A stretch of 64,000 nt of DNA from Micropterix aruncella (GCA_944548615.1 OX155963.1:16544771-16608770), one strand, 5' to 3'. Counted from the first letter of the stretch, positions 10,000-21,062 are shown. A program made the numbers and translations. The notes: generated by a model from the sequence alone, not told the origin.

Positions 10000-10250
10000 C
10001 ATTCCAGAACTAGAAAATCCCCCCCGCGCCAACTTAATCTTCCCCCACACGCCAATTCGCAGTATTTTTCGTAGTATTAAAATGGTATTTTTGTATAAAA
10101 AATGTAGTATTTTATTTAATATGGCAATTTAATTTAATTGCCATTATTTAATATGGCAATCCTTTAAGTCCAATATTTTGAGATTGAAGTATGACTAGCG
10201 CGCCCTCTGGTGGATCGATTTCAACCACAATCCTTTCAACTGTTGCTATG
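10000..10250 (+). repeat. Dispersed repeat X, copy 1
   Basis: A short C-tract, then 'gtagtattaaaatggtattttt', 'atttaatatggc' and 'attttgagattgaagtatgactagcgcgc'. The same blocks recur at 17.1 and 42.4 kb; the last block also recurs at 41.5 kb. Class unknown. Confidence 0.6.
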
Positions 10251-10828
10251 ACCGAATGTTTTATAATCGATGATATACATTATTCCAAAATTATGGATAT
10301 CAAAGAATGATAAGAATGGAATCAATGATCTAAGTGTTATGAAATTTAGTATAAATTCTATTAGTCCAACTAGAGTTTCACTTTTGCGCATCATTTAAAA
10401 TTTAATGGTTTTTTTACGATTCAAAAGTATTGCTTATGTTTTTAAAAACTCCCAATTAGATAATCCATGAACGTTTCATTTTAACTACTCAGTAAACGCT
10501 ATATTTTCACTAACATCGTTATGCAAACGTTAAAATATTTTTCATCTAATAACTTTTGGGCGCTTCACAAAACCGCGGTCGCCAAATAGCGCGGTCCCCA
10601 AAATTCACGGTCCCCAAAGAATTGAGAAGTACTCGAGAATAGTCTGAAAAACACCCAAATGTTTGTGTAGGATGAATTGTACCTGCCTGGTGACTATTCA
10701 TAAGGATGTTCGAATCTCATAGTAGGTCACATGACCGTCTGTTTTAATCATACGGTACACAGCAATTATATTTTTGCTGTTGACAGCGTTGGACTCTCGA
10801 CCTCCTCGAAGTTTGTTGGTTTGTTTTT

Positions 10829-11093
10829 ACCCTTTATTGTGAAATTTCATAATGGGCGGGTTTATTCTATCTATATAATCTCTTACGACCAACCCTTCTA
10901 TAAAGTGTTTATATGTATGTACATGTGTGTAATTTGTGTGTAAGTGTGTGTCTTGTTATTGCACTCGATCGACAGAAATGAAATGCAATTCCGTTAATTT
11001 TATCCCAACGGAAAATGGTTACTCAACCGGGAATCGAACCCGGAACCTGACAACGTAAGATCAGGCGACTTAACCACTATGCCACCAGGCCCG
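10829..11093 (-). mobile_element. tRNA-derived SINE, copy 1
   Basis: Minus strand. The head (11093 down to about 11017) is tRNA-like, with an A box TGGCATAGTGG and a B box GGTTCGATTCC for RNA polymerase III. A tRNA-unrelated body follows ('cggaattgcatttc...gtcgatcgagtgcaataacaagac', a GT-rich segment, then 'gaaatttcacaataaagg') ending near 10829. Two more copies, same strand, lie at 14.2-14.5 and 53.96-54.24 kb. It is not a functional tRNA gene because the head is embedded in a repeated 265-bp unit. Confidence 0.85.
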
Positions 11094-12518
11094 TGTTTGT
11101 CAATGTAAATCATTGAGAATAAGAGGATTGCATTTGAATTGTGCGAACCAGCTGTAAATTGTCGTCTTGCTAGGGGTGCTTCATCGCGGGGCTCTGCTAA
11201 GCTGTCAAATTACGATTAAAATCGGAGAATTAATAAAAAGTTGGTGACCGTACGGATGAAAATGTGATTTTCTGTCGTGTACCCCAAAATCTAATAACAT
11301 CTACTCATTGATAAATTAGACAAAGCTTTCTTGAGATATCGTTGCGCCAGACAGACCACAGATAGACGTACAGACAGATTTTTTTGTCTGGTTCCAAATG
11401 TTCTAAAAAGTGGAAATGACTTTTGGTATTTGGTCAGATGGACTTTAAGCAGTACAACGTCCTTTTCGTGACGCTTATTGCGACTATGTCGATTTGAATG
11501 AGTCTCGCAGTTCACCAGGTTCAGAGGTTGGCTTTCTCGAAGAAAGGTGCATAGTGTGTGTCTGCTCGCAACAAATGCCAAATGCATCATTTTGTAATTA
11601 AAGAAAACGCGGCGGTTATTGATATTCTTGTTTGCTTGACATTTTTCGATCGTAATTTGACAAATTACGGTTAAAATCGTAGAAAATTCGGAGAAATCTA
11701 TTGTAATGAAGACACGCCATTTTTATAATGATGCCACATTGAAAAAATCAATGACAGATTAAACAAACTGTTTTCCACAACCCAAGAGTTCTATTTTAAA
11801 ATGTTGTAAATATATTTTTTAAATTGTGTATGTGAGTCGCCAGTTTCGAAAACTTTCAGTGTGACCTACGTAGCAGGAGAGAAAAATGCCCCACCATTTA
11901 CGTTTGGCGCCAAAGACGCTCGCGCCAAGGTGCATTGTTTTCATTCTTCAACCGCCCCGCGCCGCCTTTGTCATACGTACAGGTACATATATGTATTTAA
12001 ATAAATGTTAGAGGTCGCATCGCTTGATCTTTTCTATGGCACGGTATTTTTTCGCCCGCTGTTTAGACAGCAGTTCAAGGGAAGTAAAGAAGTAGATGGT
12101 TTGTATCGTCCCTTCCGGGACGGCGGAATTTAATGTATTTCTATAGCACTATCATCATCGTTTATTTATTCCATAAACAATATTTTAGAACACGTCACAA
12201 TCGTTTATGATTAGGTACTCAACACAGAGGAGACATAACATTCAACGCCACTTTCTAGAAAAGGATATGATCATAGTTTTACCAATATTATTTTTAGTTA
12301 GTTATGTTTAGTTATAACCTATTTGTAATGATTATGGTACTATACATGTTTTTTTTACTTGCCCAATATATGTAATATACCTACATAAAAAACTGAAGAT
12401 CTCGCTGCCTTGGGGCAAATCCTAGCACTTGGTTGGACAGCAGCAATACGACCATGCTATCGCTTGTATCAGACGTGTTAATTTTTTTATGAATAAATGT
12501 AATAATTATTAATGGATA
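11094..12518. other. Mostly unassigned; one short direct repeat
   Basis: A motif of about 33 bp ('caaattacgrttaaaatcg.agaa') occurs near 11205 and 11660. A 'cagacagaccacagatagacgtacagacag' tract near 11351 resembles ends of some insect repeats. A GGGACG-stem hairpin lies at 12107-12122. No gene. Confidence 0.4.
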
Positions 12519-12609
12519 CAATAATAATAATAATAATTAAACGCTTTATTTGCTTAAACAAAAAGGCGAGCTTATTGCCTCAAAGCAATATCTTACAGTT
12601 AACCTTATT
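12519..12609 (-). mobile_element. LINE family A, 3' tail fragment
   Basis: On the minus strand it reads 'aagatattgctttgaggcaataagctcgcctttttg...aaataaagcg' followed by an (ATT)n tail. The same 3' end occurs at 19.1, 27.7, 48.9 and 50.6 kb. The stem ATTGC/GCAAT before 'AAGCTCGCC' is kept. Confidence 0.75.
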
Positions 12610-12786
12610 TTAGAGACAAATGTGTTTATTAATTAAATAAATGAATAGTAACCCAGTCTATAAAGAGCATGCCAGGTCGAGTGCTTGTTCATTAATAACT
12701 TGAAATCATCAAATTCAAGCAATTTTGCGGATGCAGGCAACATACTGAAATAATTAAAACTACGTCAAGTATTTTGGATCCTACCG

Positions 12787-12829
12787 CAGAACAGCGAGCC
12801 GCCGTTTCCTTACGCATTTCGCTGTTCTG
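12787..12829. repeat. Hairpin, 11-bp perfect stem
   Basis: CAGAACAGCGA (12787-12797) pairs with TCGCTGTTCTG (12819-12829). Confidence 0.6.
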
Positions 12830-12933
12830 TTCATGTCTTCTCATGTTTTCGTGTTTAAATCCCCATGATAACCGATATGTTATTATCGATAGGTATGTCG
12901 AAATCGACATCAAAATTTTCCATCAATTTTCCT

Positions 12934-13203
12934 TTAACCCCTCAAGCCCCGATTGGCCGATATCGGCCACAAAACGATTCAGCGTGACGGCCCCGTTTTA
13001 ATTTAATTTTAATTTAATTTGTTTTATTTTATTATGTTTTATTATGTTAATATGTTTCATTTTAATTATGGGTACAGTGGCTTGGCAGTAATTAATATTT
13101 TGGTGAGACAGTGTCGTAATTCAATTTTTTTACTAATTTTTACTAAAAATTTTTGGGACAGCAACTTGTCAATCGGCTGAGGGGCCGAGGCCTAAAGGGT
13201 TAA
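12934..13203. mobile_element. piggyBac-type MITE, copy 1
   Basis: Flanked by TTAA on both sides (12934-12937 and 13200-13203), with ends starting CCC: TTAACCCCTCAAGCCCCG on the left, TTAACCCTTTAGGCCTCGG inward from the right. TTAA duplication and CCCTT-type ends identify piggyBac elements. The interior is AT-rich and non-coding, and the left end contains a perfect palindrome GGCCGATATCGGCC. An equally long (270 bp), inverted copy lies at 45893-46162. Confidence 0.9.
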
Positions 13204-14210
13204 GCAAACATCAGTGAGCAAACTTGAGTGTATACTTGAGTATAATGCTGAAGCTAATGTGTTTTTCTGCCGATGAAACATTTCCAAATTCTTTTCTGTA
13301 CTATAAAATATTGAAGTCGCCGAAAAACACAACCAACGTATATATTTTCATAAACAAAGGATATAATGCAATTCGCCAGTTAAAAGCCAAATAACAAATA
13401 AATGACAAATAAAAGAATTTTAAAAAAAAATGACGCAATAGAAATAAAGTATCATCGGCAGATAGTATCATCGGCATTCCAAAAACATCAAGTTTCTTCC
13501 ATACATTTGTATTACTGGTGGTACGATTTCTTTTAGGATTTAGCGAGCCGACAGCTTGATTTTGATTTACAGCTTGGTCGCTCCGTGCAGCATGGCTTAT
13601 AGCCGGCTCGACCCACGAATACCAGAGAGCCGTGCAGATAGATAGCAAGCTGCGGCCCTGGCGGAATGTTGCGAATGCTATGTGGACACGGGAACTGAAG
13701 CTGAGCCTGCGGCGCGGCGGAGCGCGCCGGGTCGCGCGAATACCTACTGCGGCCTGCATGCACACGAATCTCGCACGGCCCCTTCTACAACCGCGTGCAC
13801 TCGACGGCCCAAATTACCGCAACCAACTTAACGACGCTTGCCACATTCTAAGTTGGATATGTTCCAAGAGGTGGTATTTATTGACTCTCAATTATATATG
13901 TGACAATTCTTTACGTGTGTGAACGCAAAGTAGTGGCATTTGATTTAAAGATTCGACGTTCGCGTCGGCGCGGCGTCTTTTTGAAAATGTCTATGTTTTT
14001 ATGAAATGTCGAGTTTATAGGTTTATATTTAGATGTGTATAAGCCCTCCTGGACTATTGTATGTGCCTCCGATTGCGTATAGTTTGGTATTCAGTTCTGT
14101 GCTTACTACCAACTCCACTATCTTTGTGAGAACGACTATTTAGATATCACTTGTTTTACCGAGTGTATGTTTCTTGATTACGCCAGCAGTCTGTGCGATA
14201 GGTGTTTGTT
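13204..14210. other. Unassigned, with a CpG-rich island (about 13600-13830)
   Basis: The island (for example gcggcgcggcggagcgcgccgggtcgcgcg) stands out from AT-rich flanks. It supports overlapping frames on both strands (154 codons on the minus strand, 13301-13765; 96 on the plus), none with a recognisable domain. It may be a promoter-proximal region or exon remnant. Confidence 0.35.
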
Positions 14211-14480
14211 TCTACTCTTTATTGTGAAATTTCACAATGAGCGGGTTTATTATCATACAACAATATTTTACAACAATCCCTACAATGACGTGTTTATATG
14301 TATGTGTGCGTGTAACATATGTATAAGTATGTGTCTTGTTATTGCATTCGATCGACAGCATTGAAAATGCAATTTTGAAATCTGTTAATTTTATCTCAAC
14401 GGATAACGGTGACCCAACCGGGAATCGAACCAGAAACTTTACAATGTAAGCTCAGGCAGCCACTATGCCACCGGGGTCGT
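14211..14480 (-). mobile_element. tRNA-derived SINE, copy 2
   Basis: Same structure and strand as the copy at 10.8-11.1 kb: head from 14480 to about 14405 with a B box GGTTCGATTCCC, body with 'cattttcaatgctgtcgatcg', end with the palindrome TTGTGAAATTTCACAA (14222-14237) and an 'aataaagagtaga' tail. Confidence 0.8.
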
Positions 14481-15745
14481 ATGCTCTGTTTCTTCAAGGC
14501 AAAATCTGCACAGATCTATCTCTGATAGTCCCATCCGATATGGATACTATTTCACATGCTAGGAGCTCTGTAACTAGTTTTTTTTATTACTTTATTTTGT
14601 TTATTATTTTTTTTATAAATTATATACGTCATTGAATTCGTCTCAAACATACAAAATAAAGACAAGTTAGAATTGCTTGTATGAATTTGCGCTCTATTTT
14701 GAGTCCTCGGTCTCAGCAATACTCAACATTGTTGTTAATGCAACTGTACTGGAAATGATTTGTAATGTTAGAAAGAGGGAAGTATAGTTTTTATCGATAT
14801 ATTGTGATGGTTACCCTATGAAAAAGAAATGAGTAATTGCATGTAAGTATTGTATCTGTAATTAGTATTTTCAACCCAATCGCAAGCCATCGGAAGGGCA
14901 GGTTCACCGTTTGCGCTATCGCCATAATTGATCCGTCCACGTGCTCATAACCGTTGCTGTGCCGCTTTAACCTTTACTCAACGATAAGCTCGACTTGAAT
15001 TAACATTCAGAATTAACCGGCACCACAGACTATTTATTAGTCGGCACGCGACTGACCCGACTTGACTTTAATTGACGGTGTCCGATGCGAATCATGAGAG
15101 ATGCCTCATGCCTTCGCACGGTGCGGTTTGGCTCGAACGTGTGATGACCTACTTTGTCAATGTCAGGGTGGAGATGTTTCTAGCCATATTCGAAAAGCAC
15201 ACGCTATGTATTCTCAGTATTATTGTATGGGTGGAAAGCGCGCCGATTAGGGTTAGTTACTCTTGTCGATTTTTTATGCCTTTTTAGCGATAACCTTCCC
15301 GTTTGGTGCGATTGTATGAAAAATAAAATCTGTGTAAAATTTCAGCTCAATCCGATAAAGGGAAACGGTGCCTCAAAAGACTTAAAAATCGAAAAAAAAA
15401 CATGAAGCCACACTTTTTTGTCTTGTCTTGTCTTAATTACATGCAAAAAAGTATTTTTAATGAGGGGAGGGGGGGGGGGGGGTAGTGCAAAGAAAATGCA
15501 AACTTCGAAAAATAGGGCCGATGCTTACAGACACGGTGCCACGATTCGTGGGTCTATCGCAAATGTCCCCAAACTTGAACACGTCGACAGATCATAGTAC
15601 ATCCTAAAACTGAAAGATACAACCGTAAGCATCTACTTATTCAAGGCCAAATAGATTGCAGACTAGGTTCGGAACGAAGAAGAACATCGTAGCTTCGGCA
15701 ATTACTAGAGATATGTCAGTTATTCAAATTTAGAGATTCGGTCAT
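14481..15745. other. No recognisable gene; poly-G tract
   Basis: A run of 14 G lies at 15469-15482. Small open frames only. A motif 'aaaatttcagctcaatccgataaa' near 15340 resembles dispersed repeat X. Confidence 0.4.
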
Positions 15746-15899
15746 GATTTGAAAAACGATTCGGTCATTTTGATTCGGTTGGTCACTTCAGTCATGACTG
15801 TCCGAAAGAACCAACGAAGACTGATTTGAAAAACGATTCAGTCATTTTGATTCGGTTGGTCATTTCAGTCATGACTGTCCGGAAGAACCAACGAAGACC
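15746..15899 (+). repeat. Tandem duplication, 77-bp unit x2
   Basis: Units 15746-15822 and 15823-15899 differ at only a few positions and contain GATTCGGTTGGTCAYTTCAG and the palindrome AGTCATGACT. An inverted relative of the start (ATGACCGAATCATTCGTT) occurs near 16330, so a foldback element of about 600 bp (15740-16345) is possible. Confidence 0.75.
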
Positions 15900-17029
15900 G
15901 ATCTTTCAGTCACTATTAACCTACAATGTAATGTTATTTTAGAAATATAATTTAGTTTAAATAGTGTACTTTGTGTATGATATAATATAGAAGAATAGAA
16001 ATAGTTAATTCATTCATATAAAAAATAAATGCTTTCCAGTTCCCGACCCAACTACTATTTGCTTTTCTCGTTTCAACTCTTTCCCTGCATTTGTGTTTAC
16101 AATGTTCCTAATAAAGGAAATAAATTAGCAATATTGAGTAGCCATTACTAAGGTATGACTTCCGGATTTATTTGCATAAATTATGAATGCATTCAGTCGC
16201 TTGAAGTTGCTTTTAAAATTATACAATGACAGTCAAATTGACTGGAGCCTCAGCTGTTTTTAATCAGACTGCTTGCACTAATTGGCAGTTAGAATGATCA
16301 AATGAATCGTATTCAAATCGACGATATAAATGACCGAATCATTCGTTAATTAACACTCATCCTGTATACAAATATCTCAGAAAATTACGTAGTATTTTCT
16401 CTATCACCACACGCAGTCCTTTCCGGTTTTTACAAAATAGAAAAACCCGGGTTTCGCATGTCATAAACCGATCGTATCTATCACGTGTGAAATCAGGATA
16501 GGTTGCGGCGATGAAGCAGATAATCGCCTACCATCGTAAGGACTGCTTCGCACGACGCTTTTGCCGGAACCGGAATGGCCGTAATTGAATTAGTACATTC
16601 AACGGCTGTTTACGAAGCGTGTGCTGCGCGACGCGTGCCACCACTTTTCGAGTCGAGCGAGTCCATTTCACGTTTTTTGCGCCGTTTCAATCGCGAAAGC
16701 ATGAGAGCTGCAGGTTGACTGCGAAAAATGTCAGGGGGTTCGCCGTCTTTTTTTGTAGATATGTGTAGTTAATAATTCAGATATATCGCTAATAAAATTA
16801 GTGTTGCGCTAAAAGCCATAGAAAAAACTATTTTAGGTATAATGCTGGGTCATTTCCAAAAGTTGCTAAGGAAGAGCAATGTTCAAAGTTTCAGTGTGTC
16901 TTTCATTTCAGCAGAAATAGAAGCCAACCGTTAATATTCAATTCAATTCAATGCAATTAATTTATTTCGAAAACCTTTAAGATATAGACAATTAATTAAA
17001 TTAGATCATCAAAAATAATATTAATAATA
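15900..17029. other. No supported gene
   Basis: AT-rich flanks around a CpG-richer tract (about 16490-16740) that has no recognisable protein on either strand. Confidence 0.4.
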
Positions 17030-17560
17030 ATAAAAATCGGTTGTGTCAACCCAAGACTTTCCCGGGAAATACACAGAAACCACGACCCCCCCCCCCCCCC
17101 CTCCCCCTCGCCAACCCACCCTCCCCCAAGCATTAATTAGTAGTAAATTCGTAGTATTTTCGTTGTATTGAAATTGTATTTTCCCAAAAATTGTGTAGTA
17201 TTTTCATAAATATGGCGGCCTGTAAATATTATTTGCGTCGTTTGTATACGTGATATTCCAACTAAAATTTTACAACGTGATTTCGGTCCATGAAGGCATT
17301 TGTGTACCAAATTTCAAATCTCTAACTGCAATATTTCGAGATTGAAGTATGACTAGCGCGCACTGTGTTTGACCGATTTCAACTACAAATGATGCCTGCA
17401 TGCCAAATTTTAGCTCAATCGGGTGAAGCGTTTGGGCGCTATTGTGGAGGAACACAGACACACCAACAGACACATACTTCAGTCTGGAAATGGTCTTAAT
17501 CATCTTAAGGGGGGGGGGGAGGGAATGTATATAACCGTCTTCATCTTTAAAAAAAATCGC
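17030..17560 (+). repeat. Dispersed repeat X, longest copy
   Basis: Order of landmarks: 'aaaaatcggttgtgtcaacccaagactttc', a 16-C tract (17086-17101), 'gtagtattttc', 'aatatggcggcc', 'gatttcggtcca...gtgtaccaaatttcaaat', 'tatttcgagattgaagtatgactagcgcgc', 'atgccaaattttagctcaatcgg', 'acagacacaccaacagacac', 'aaatggtcttaatcatcttaag' and a G-tract. It has no coding capacity. Confidence 0.8.
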
Positions 17561-17944
17561 CTTCACAAGTTAAAAACAAAAATAAAACACTAATTCTAAA
17601 ACATCAGCCATAAAAATTCTATAATAAAACATCATATTACAAACCAAAACTTTGGAGAAGATATGCATCCTAATTCTCATTGAGGTACAGAAGTCGTACA
17701 GAAATAAGCAACATTAAGGCCGCGACTCCAAATAGGGTTGCAAATTGTGTTAATGGATTCGCTATCTAGTCTAAGAAACATCTGCAAAAGGCTAGCGGAG
17801 GTGTGTGGTATGAAAAGATAAATTGTAACAACGCCAACAAAGTTGCATGTGTTTGGAGACATTAGCAAGCGAGAAAGCATGAAGTTGATTAAAATAAAAA
17901 GAAACTGAACACTAAAGAACTACAAATTAAAAATGATGATTTAT

Positions 17945-18570
17945 TTCACAAAAATAAAATACGTGTGGCACTCGGGGACTGCCGTGGTAAAGCTATTGCA
18001 TAGCATTTTTAACAACTTATGCAATTATAATTATTTATTTATTTTATTTATTTTATTTTTTCTGATATCAGATAACTGCGCTATATCGGAAAACGTTGAA
18101 ATTATTCCGAATCATTTGCGGCTGCGAAAGCAAATGATTCGGAATAATTTAAACGTCTTCCGATAGAGCGCCGCGCACGAATTTTTTATTCGATAAAGCA
18201 AAAAACCGGATTATTCGAAAAAAAACGTAGATAAAAAGATAGATAATTAAATTATCTTTAAAATAGTGCAGGTTTCATAATAATATGCCAGATAGTATTT
18301 GCGTAGTAGTCGTTTTTGTGTTCGGTTAGACCTAATTTCACAAATTAATTACACTATGTAATATAAACAAAATCTAAAATATTCAAAGCTAAGAATATTA
18401 GGAAAATGTTCTTGTTTAACATATATTTTCTTTGAATCGTAAGCAGTACTTGTTTAGACGTAATTATCAGTTTAAAATCATTAATTTTCGTTAAGCAATT
18501 TCTTCATTCGGTCGCCGCGCTGGCCTAGGCCCGCGATAAAAGCTATGCAATAGCTTAAAAACTAAAGGCA
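17945..18570 (+). repeat. Region bounded by a direct CCGYGRTAAAAGCTAT-type motif
   Basis: CCGTGGTAAAGCTATTGCATAGC (near 17982) and CCGCGATAAAAGCTATGCAATAGC (near 18530) are near-direct copies of a motif I associate with common lepidopteran repeats. A strong hairpin (18078-18171) lies between them. The element class is not identified. Confidence 0.4.
18078..18171. repeat. 94-nt near-perfect hairpin
   Basis: Arms of 42 nt (18078-18119 and 18130-18171) pair at 39 of 42 positions around a 10-nt loop GGCTGCGAAA. The ends are GCGCTATATCGG and CCGATAGAGCGC. Pairing is more perfect than most animal miRNA precursors, so a MITE or hairpin (endo-siRNA type) RNA source is more likely. Transcription is unknown. 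Confidence 0.85.
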
Positions 18571-18794
18571 TCTTTTGAATATTGATCAGAAGCCAATTTT
18601 GTCAGCTGCTATTATTTTTTTTTTCAATCAAGCAAGGTGGATAGAATGGCAATGCATTCAAAATAACGATTTCTTTGTCAAGTGATAATATCGTATTATG
18701 TCAATGGCTGATGATATTAACAATCAACTGATATATATCGTGTGACCTCTATTTAGTTGGATGGAACAACTACTTCTTCTTGTAATGCCGTCTC

Positions 18795-18986
18795 CTAACA
18801 GGAGTTGGCAATCATCCTGCTGATTTCCGTCTTGGAGACCGTCACACGGAACGATTCGCAAATGCTAAGCTGGAACCACTGGCGTAGATTTTGCAGCCAT
18901 GTTGTCATTGGCCGCCCAGGCCTCTTCTTGCTTTGAATTTTCGCCTGGGTTGTTACTTGCAGGAGTTCGTATTTGGGGTTGCGCAT
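18795..18986 (-). pseudogene. RTE-type non-LTR retrotransposon, C-terminal fragment
   Basis: The minus-strand frame reads MRNPKYELLQVTTQAKIQ, then KKRPGRPMTTWLQNLRQWF, then a Ser/Arg-rich helix ending in SRMIANSC and a stop at 18795. This is the region after the reverse transcriptase domain in RTE-like elements, where the family has xRNxKYELLxLIxxGKxxGxRxxGRRRxSWLxNLRxW. No reverse transcriptase motifs remain. It is a truncated, inactive copy; a related one lies at 53.2-53.5 kb on the same strand. Confidence 0.85.
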
Positions 18987-19019
18987 TATGTGGAAACAAC
19001 TGCACGTAATTTTACTTCT

Positions 19020-19170
19020 ATTTTAGTTTATTTTGTGTTACAATTTAGTTACTTATTTTAACTTTAGGTAGTTTTTTTAACTTTTAGGTTAGTTGTAAGA
19101 CATTGCCATGTGGCAATAAGCTCGCCTTTTTGTATACGAGTTAAGTGCAAATAAAGAGTTTATTATTAAC
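19020..19170 (+). mobile_element. LINE family A, 3' tail fragment
   Basis: Reads 'gtaagacATTGCCAtgTGGCAATaagctcgcctttttgtatacgag', 'gtgcaaataaagagtttattatta'. The stem-loop ATTGCCA/TGGCAAT precedes the end and the tail is ATT-rich. Confidence 0.8.
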
Positions 19171-20379
19171 TTTAACTTTTATTGTATTTATTCTGATTAG
19201 GTAGTTATGTTAGCTCAATTTCTTGTATGCATCATTCGATGTCTCCATGACTACGCAAAAAGCGAAGATTTCTTGTTTTGTCATTCCTTAAAGGAAGAAT
19301 ATCATAGATGCCATATACGATACCATACATCATATTTGATGTCATACATGAATGTCAAGCAACTACTGCTGTTTGTACTGCTGTTTACCTCAATTGTTTA
19401 CATATGTGGCAATTACAACAAAGTTGCTTAATTATACGCTTGGGGTCGCTGAAAAAAAACTTTTTATATTTGGCCCTAGTACACCAAACTTGCTTACACA
19501 GTCCATACAATTTATTCCTTTTTGAACTCAATCAACAAACACAAACGTTGAAATACAAAGATCTGGCGATATTAATATCAAAAGCTAGATAAACACAGAA
19601 AAAGAAGTAAAAGAAGTTATAATACAATCTCGAAAACAGAGTTGGACGACTTTGAGTATGGTTGATGGAAATCCACGGAAAGTCACAACATTCCATCCCC
19701 TGAGGAGCTTTTGGAGGCCAAAGGGAAGTTGAAAACGAGAAATATAAAAGTTTAGCGGAAGGCTTGTTCGCTGAAAGAAAAGCAACCGAAAACAAACAGA
19801 AAACTTAACTGAATCATAAGATCAATCATGAGCCTTAATTTAACTCTTCATTTATACTCTATTTCATAACTTATAGGCTGTAAAAAAATATAACACATTT
19901 AGTGCACTTACGTTTTTATACGACTCAACTAATAACCTACATAATAATATATACAGACGCCATAATGGTCGGAAACTATTGCAGTCGTAATAGCCTTAAT
20001 TTGAAGTAAAAACTTATACAACATTGTTAACAATAATGTTTCCTACATTTGACAATAAAATCGATGAATTATGTAAATTACAGATAGTGGAATTGAAGAT
20101 GGCTGCTTTGGAGTCGTCGATGAGTGCCAAAACCAGGGCAACGGCTAGCTAAAAACAGTCTTTATTTACTTTTTTTAATCTAGGACGTTTTCATGCATAT
20201 TTGATGTAATAATACATTTTTGAAACCATCTTATGTATGCTCATAATATCTTATTGCGTCTCTACACTGAATTTCGCGTTCGCATTGACATTTTTTTTGT
20301 ATACATACTTACTAGGTACATATTAAGTATGTATACTTTTAGCCGATCTATGACTCACGGTAGTTTGACATTATTATTG
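19171..20379. other. No supported gene
   Basis: Short overlapping frames (19207-19592, 19532-19795) have no recognisable motif. Confidence 0.4.
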
Positions 20380-20543
20380 AGATAAAAACGAATTTACCGC
20401 GTGAAGTCTGTAACACCCGACGTTTCGGCGATAATGCAACCGACGTTGTCCAGGGAAGACTTCACAGGGCAGTTTACTCTGGACAACGGTGGTTGCAACA
20501 TAGCCGAAACGTCGGGTGTTACAAACTTCACGCGGTAATTTTC
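20380..20543. mobile_element. Penelope-type terminal repeat in palindromic arrangement
   Basis: The left arm starts GATAAAAACGAATTTACCGC and runs into 'acccgacgtttcggcg'; the right arm is its inverse ('gccgaaacgtcgggtgttac...cttcacgcggtaa'). The right half carries CTGGACAACGGTGGTTGC followed by GCCGAAACGTCGGG. A half-copy at 28.7 kb directly follows a Penelope-like GIY-YIG fragment, which supports the assignment. Further copies lie at 37.8 and 61.1 kb. Confidence 0.7.
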
Positions 20544-20834
20544 TAAGTAGTTTAGCGGCCCAGTTTTTTAGTAATTTGTTAGATTTATTTAAAGGATGTT
20601 ATAGCAGAAGCCATTTGCTATGTATATGATCATACCTAAATACACACTTTCATGATTTTCGAGTTACATATTTTTTGTTTTATTTCAAAATATTTTTTAA
20701 AAATTAACTTGGAAATCATAAACTTATAAATATTGAGATTTAACTTACAAATATGATGGTATCATAAATATTGGGGTAAATTTAATGTAATTATATATAA
20801 AATAGCCTGTGAAATTAAAATAAATTAGACGCAA

Positions 20835-21062
20835 AAAAGTGCCAAACTATAAAAAAGATAGCCATCATTTGTGGCCAGCGAGAGCGCAGGCCTACAGTTA
20901 TATTCACAGTCGTTCACAAGAGTCGATCGCCTCTACCAGAGATATCTACCGCGGGTATCAGGAGATATCAGGGCGAAAGCCCTGCGGCAGATATCTCTCT
21001 GGTGGGGGAAAGCCAAAAGCCTGGTCAATGGGAAGCCGGCTCACACGAAGCCCCCTTTATAG
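20835..21062 (+). other. Coding-like remnant, unidentified
   Basis: One plus-strand frame gives a coherent peptide: VDRLYQRYLPRVSGDIRAKA, then LRQISLWWGKAKSLVNGKPA, before a stop at 21060-21062. The composition (mixed helices, paired Trp, Arg/Lys) is protein-like, but I do not recognise a family, and a strong hairpin occupies the same DNA. It could be a transposon ORF fragment or a structured RNA gene piece. Confidence 0.3.
20935..21003. repeat. 69-nt hairpin with GAAA-capped inner stem
   Basis: ACCAGAGATATCTACCGC (20935-20952) pairs with GCGGCAGATATCTCTCTGGT (20984-21003) apart from a 2-nt bulge and one mismatch. An inner stem CAGGGC-GAAA-GCCCTG (20969-20984) ends in a GNRA tetraloop. The two stems share one base at 20984. 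Confidence 0.7.

Noticed and set aside
11017..11093. tRNA gene on the minus strand
   Set aside because: The A and B boxes are real, but the unit is fused to a repeated body seen in three copies, so it is a SINE head.
13301..13765. 154-codon minus-strand frame, among the longest in the window
   Set aside because: It spans a CpG-rich island plus AT-rich DNA, has overlapping frames on the other strand and no recognisable motif.
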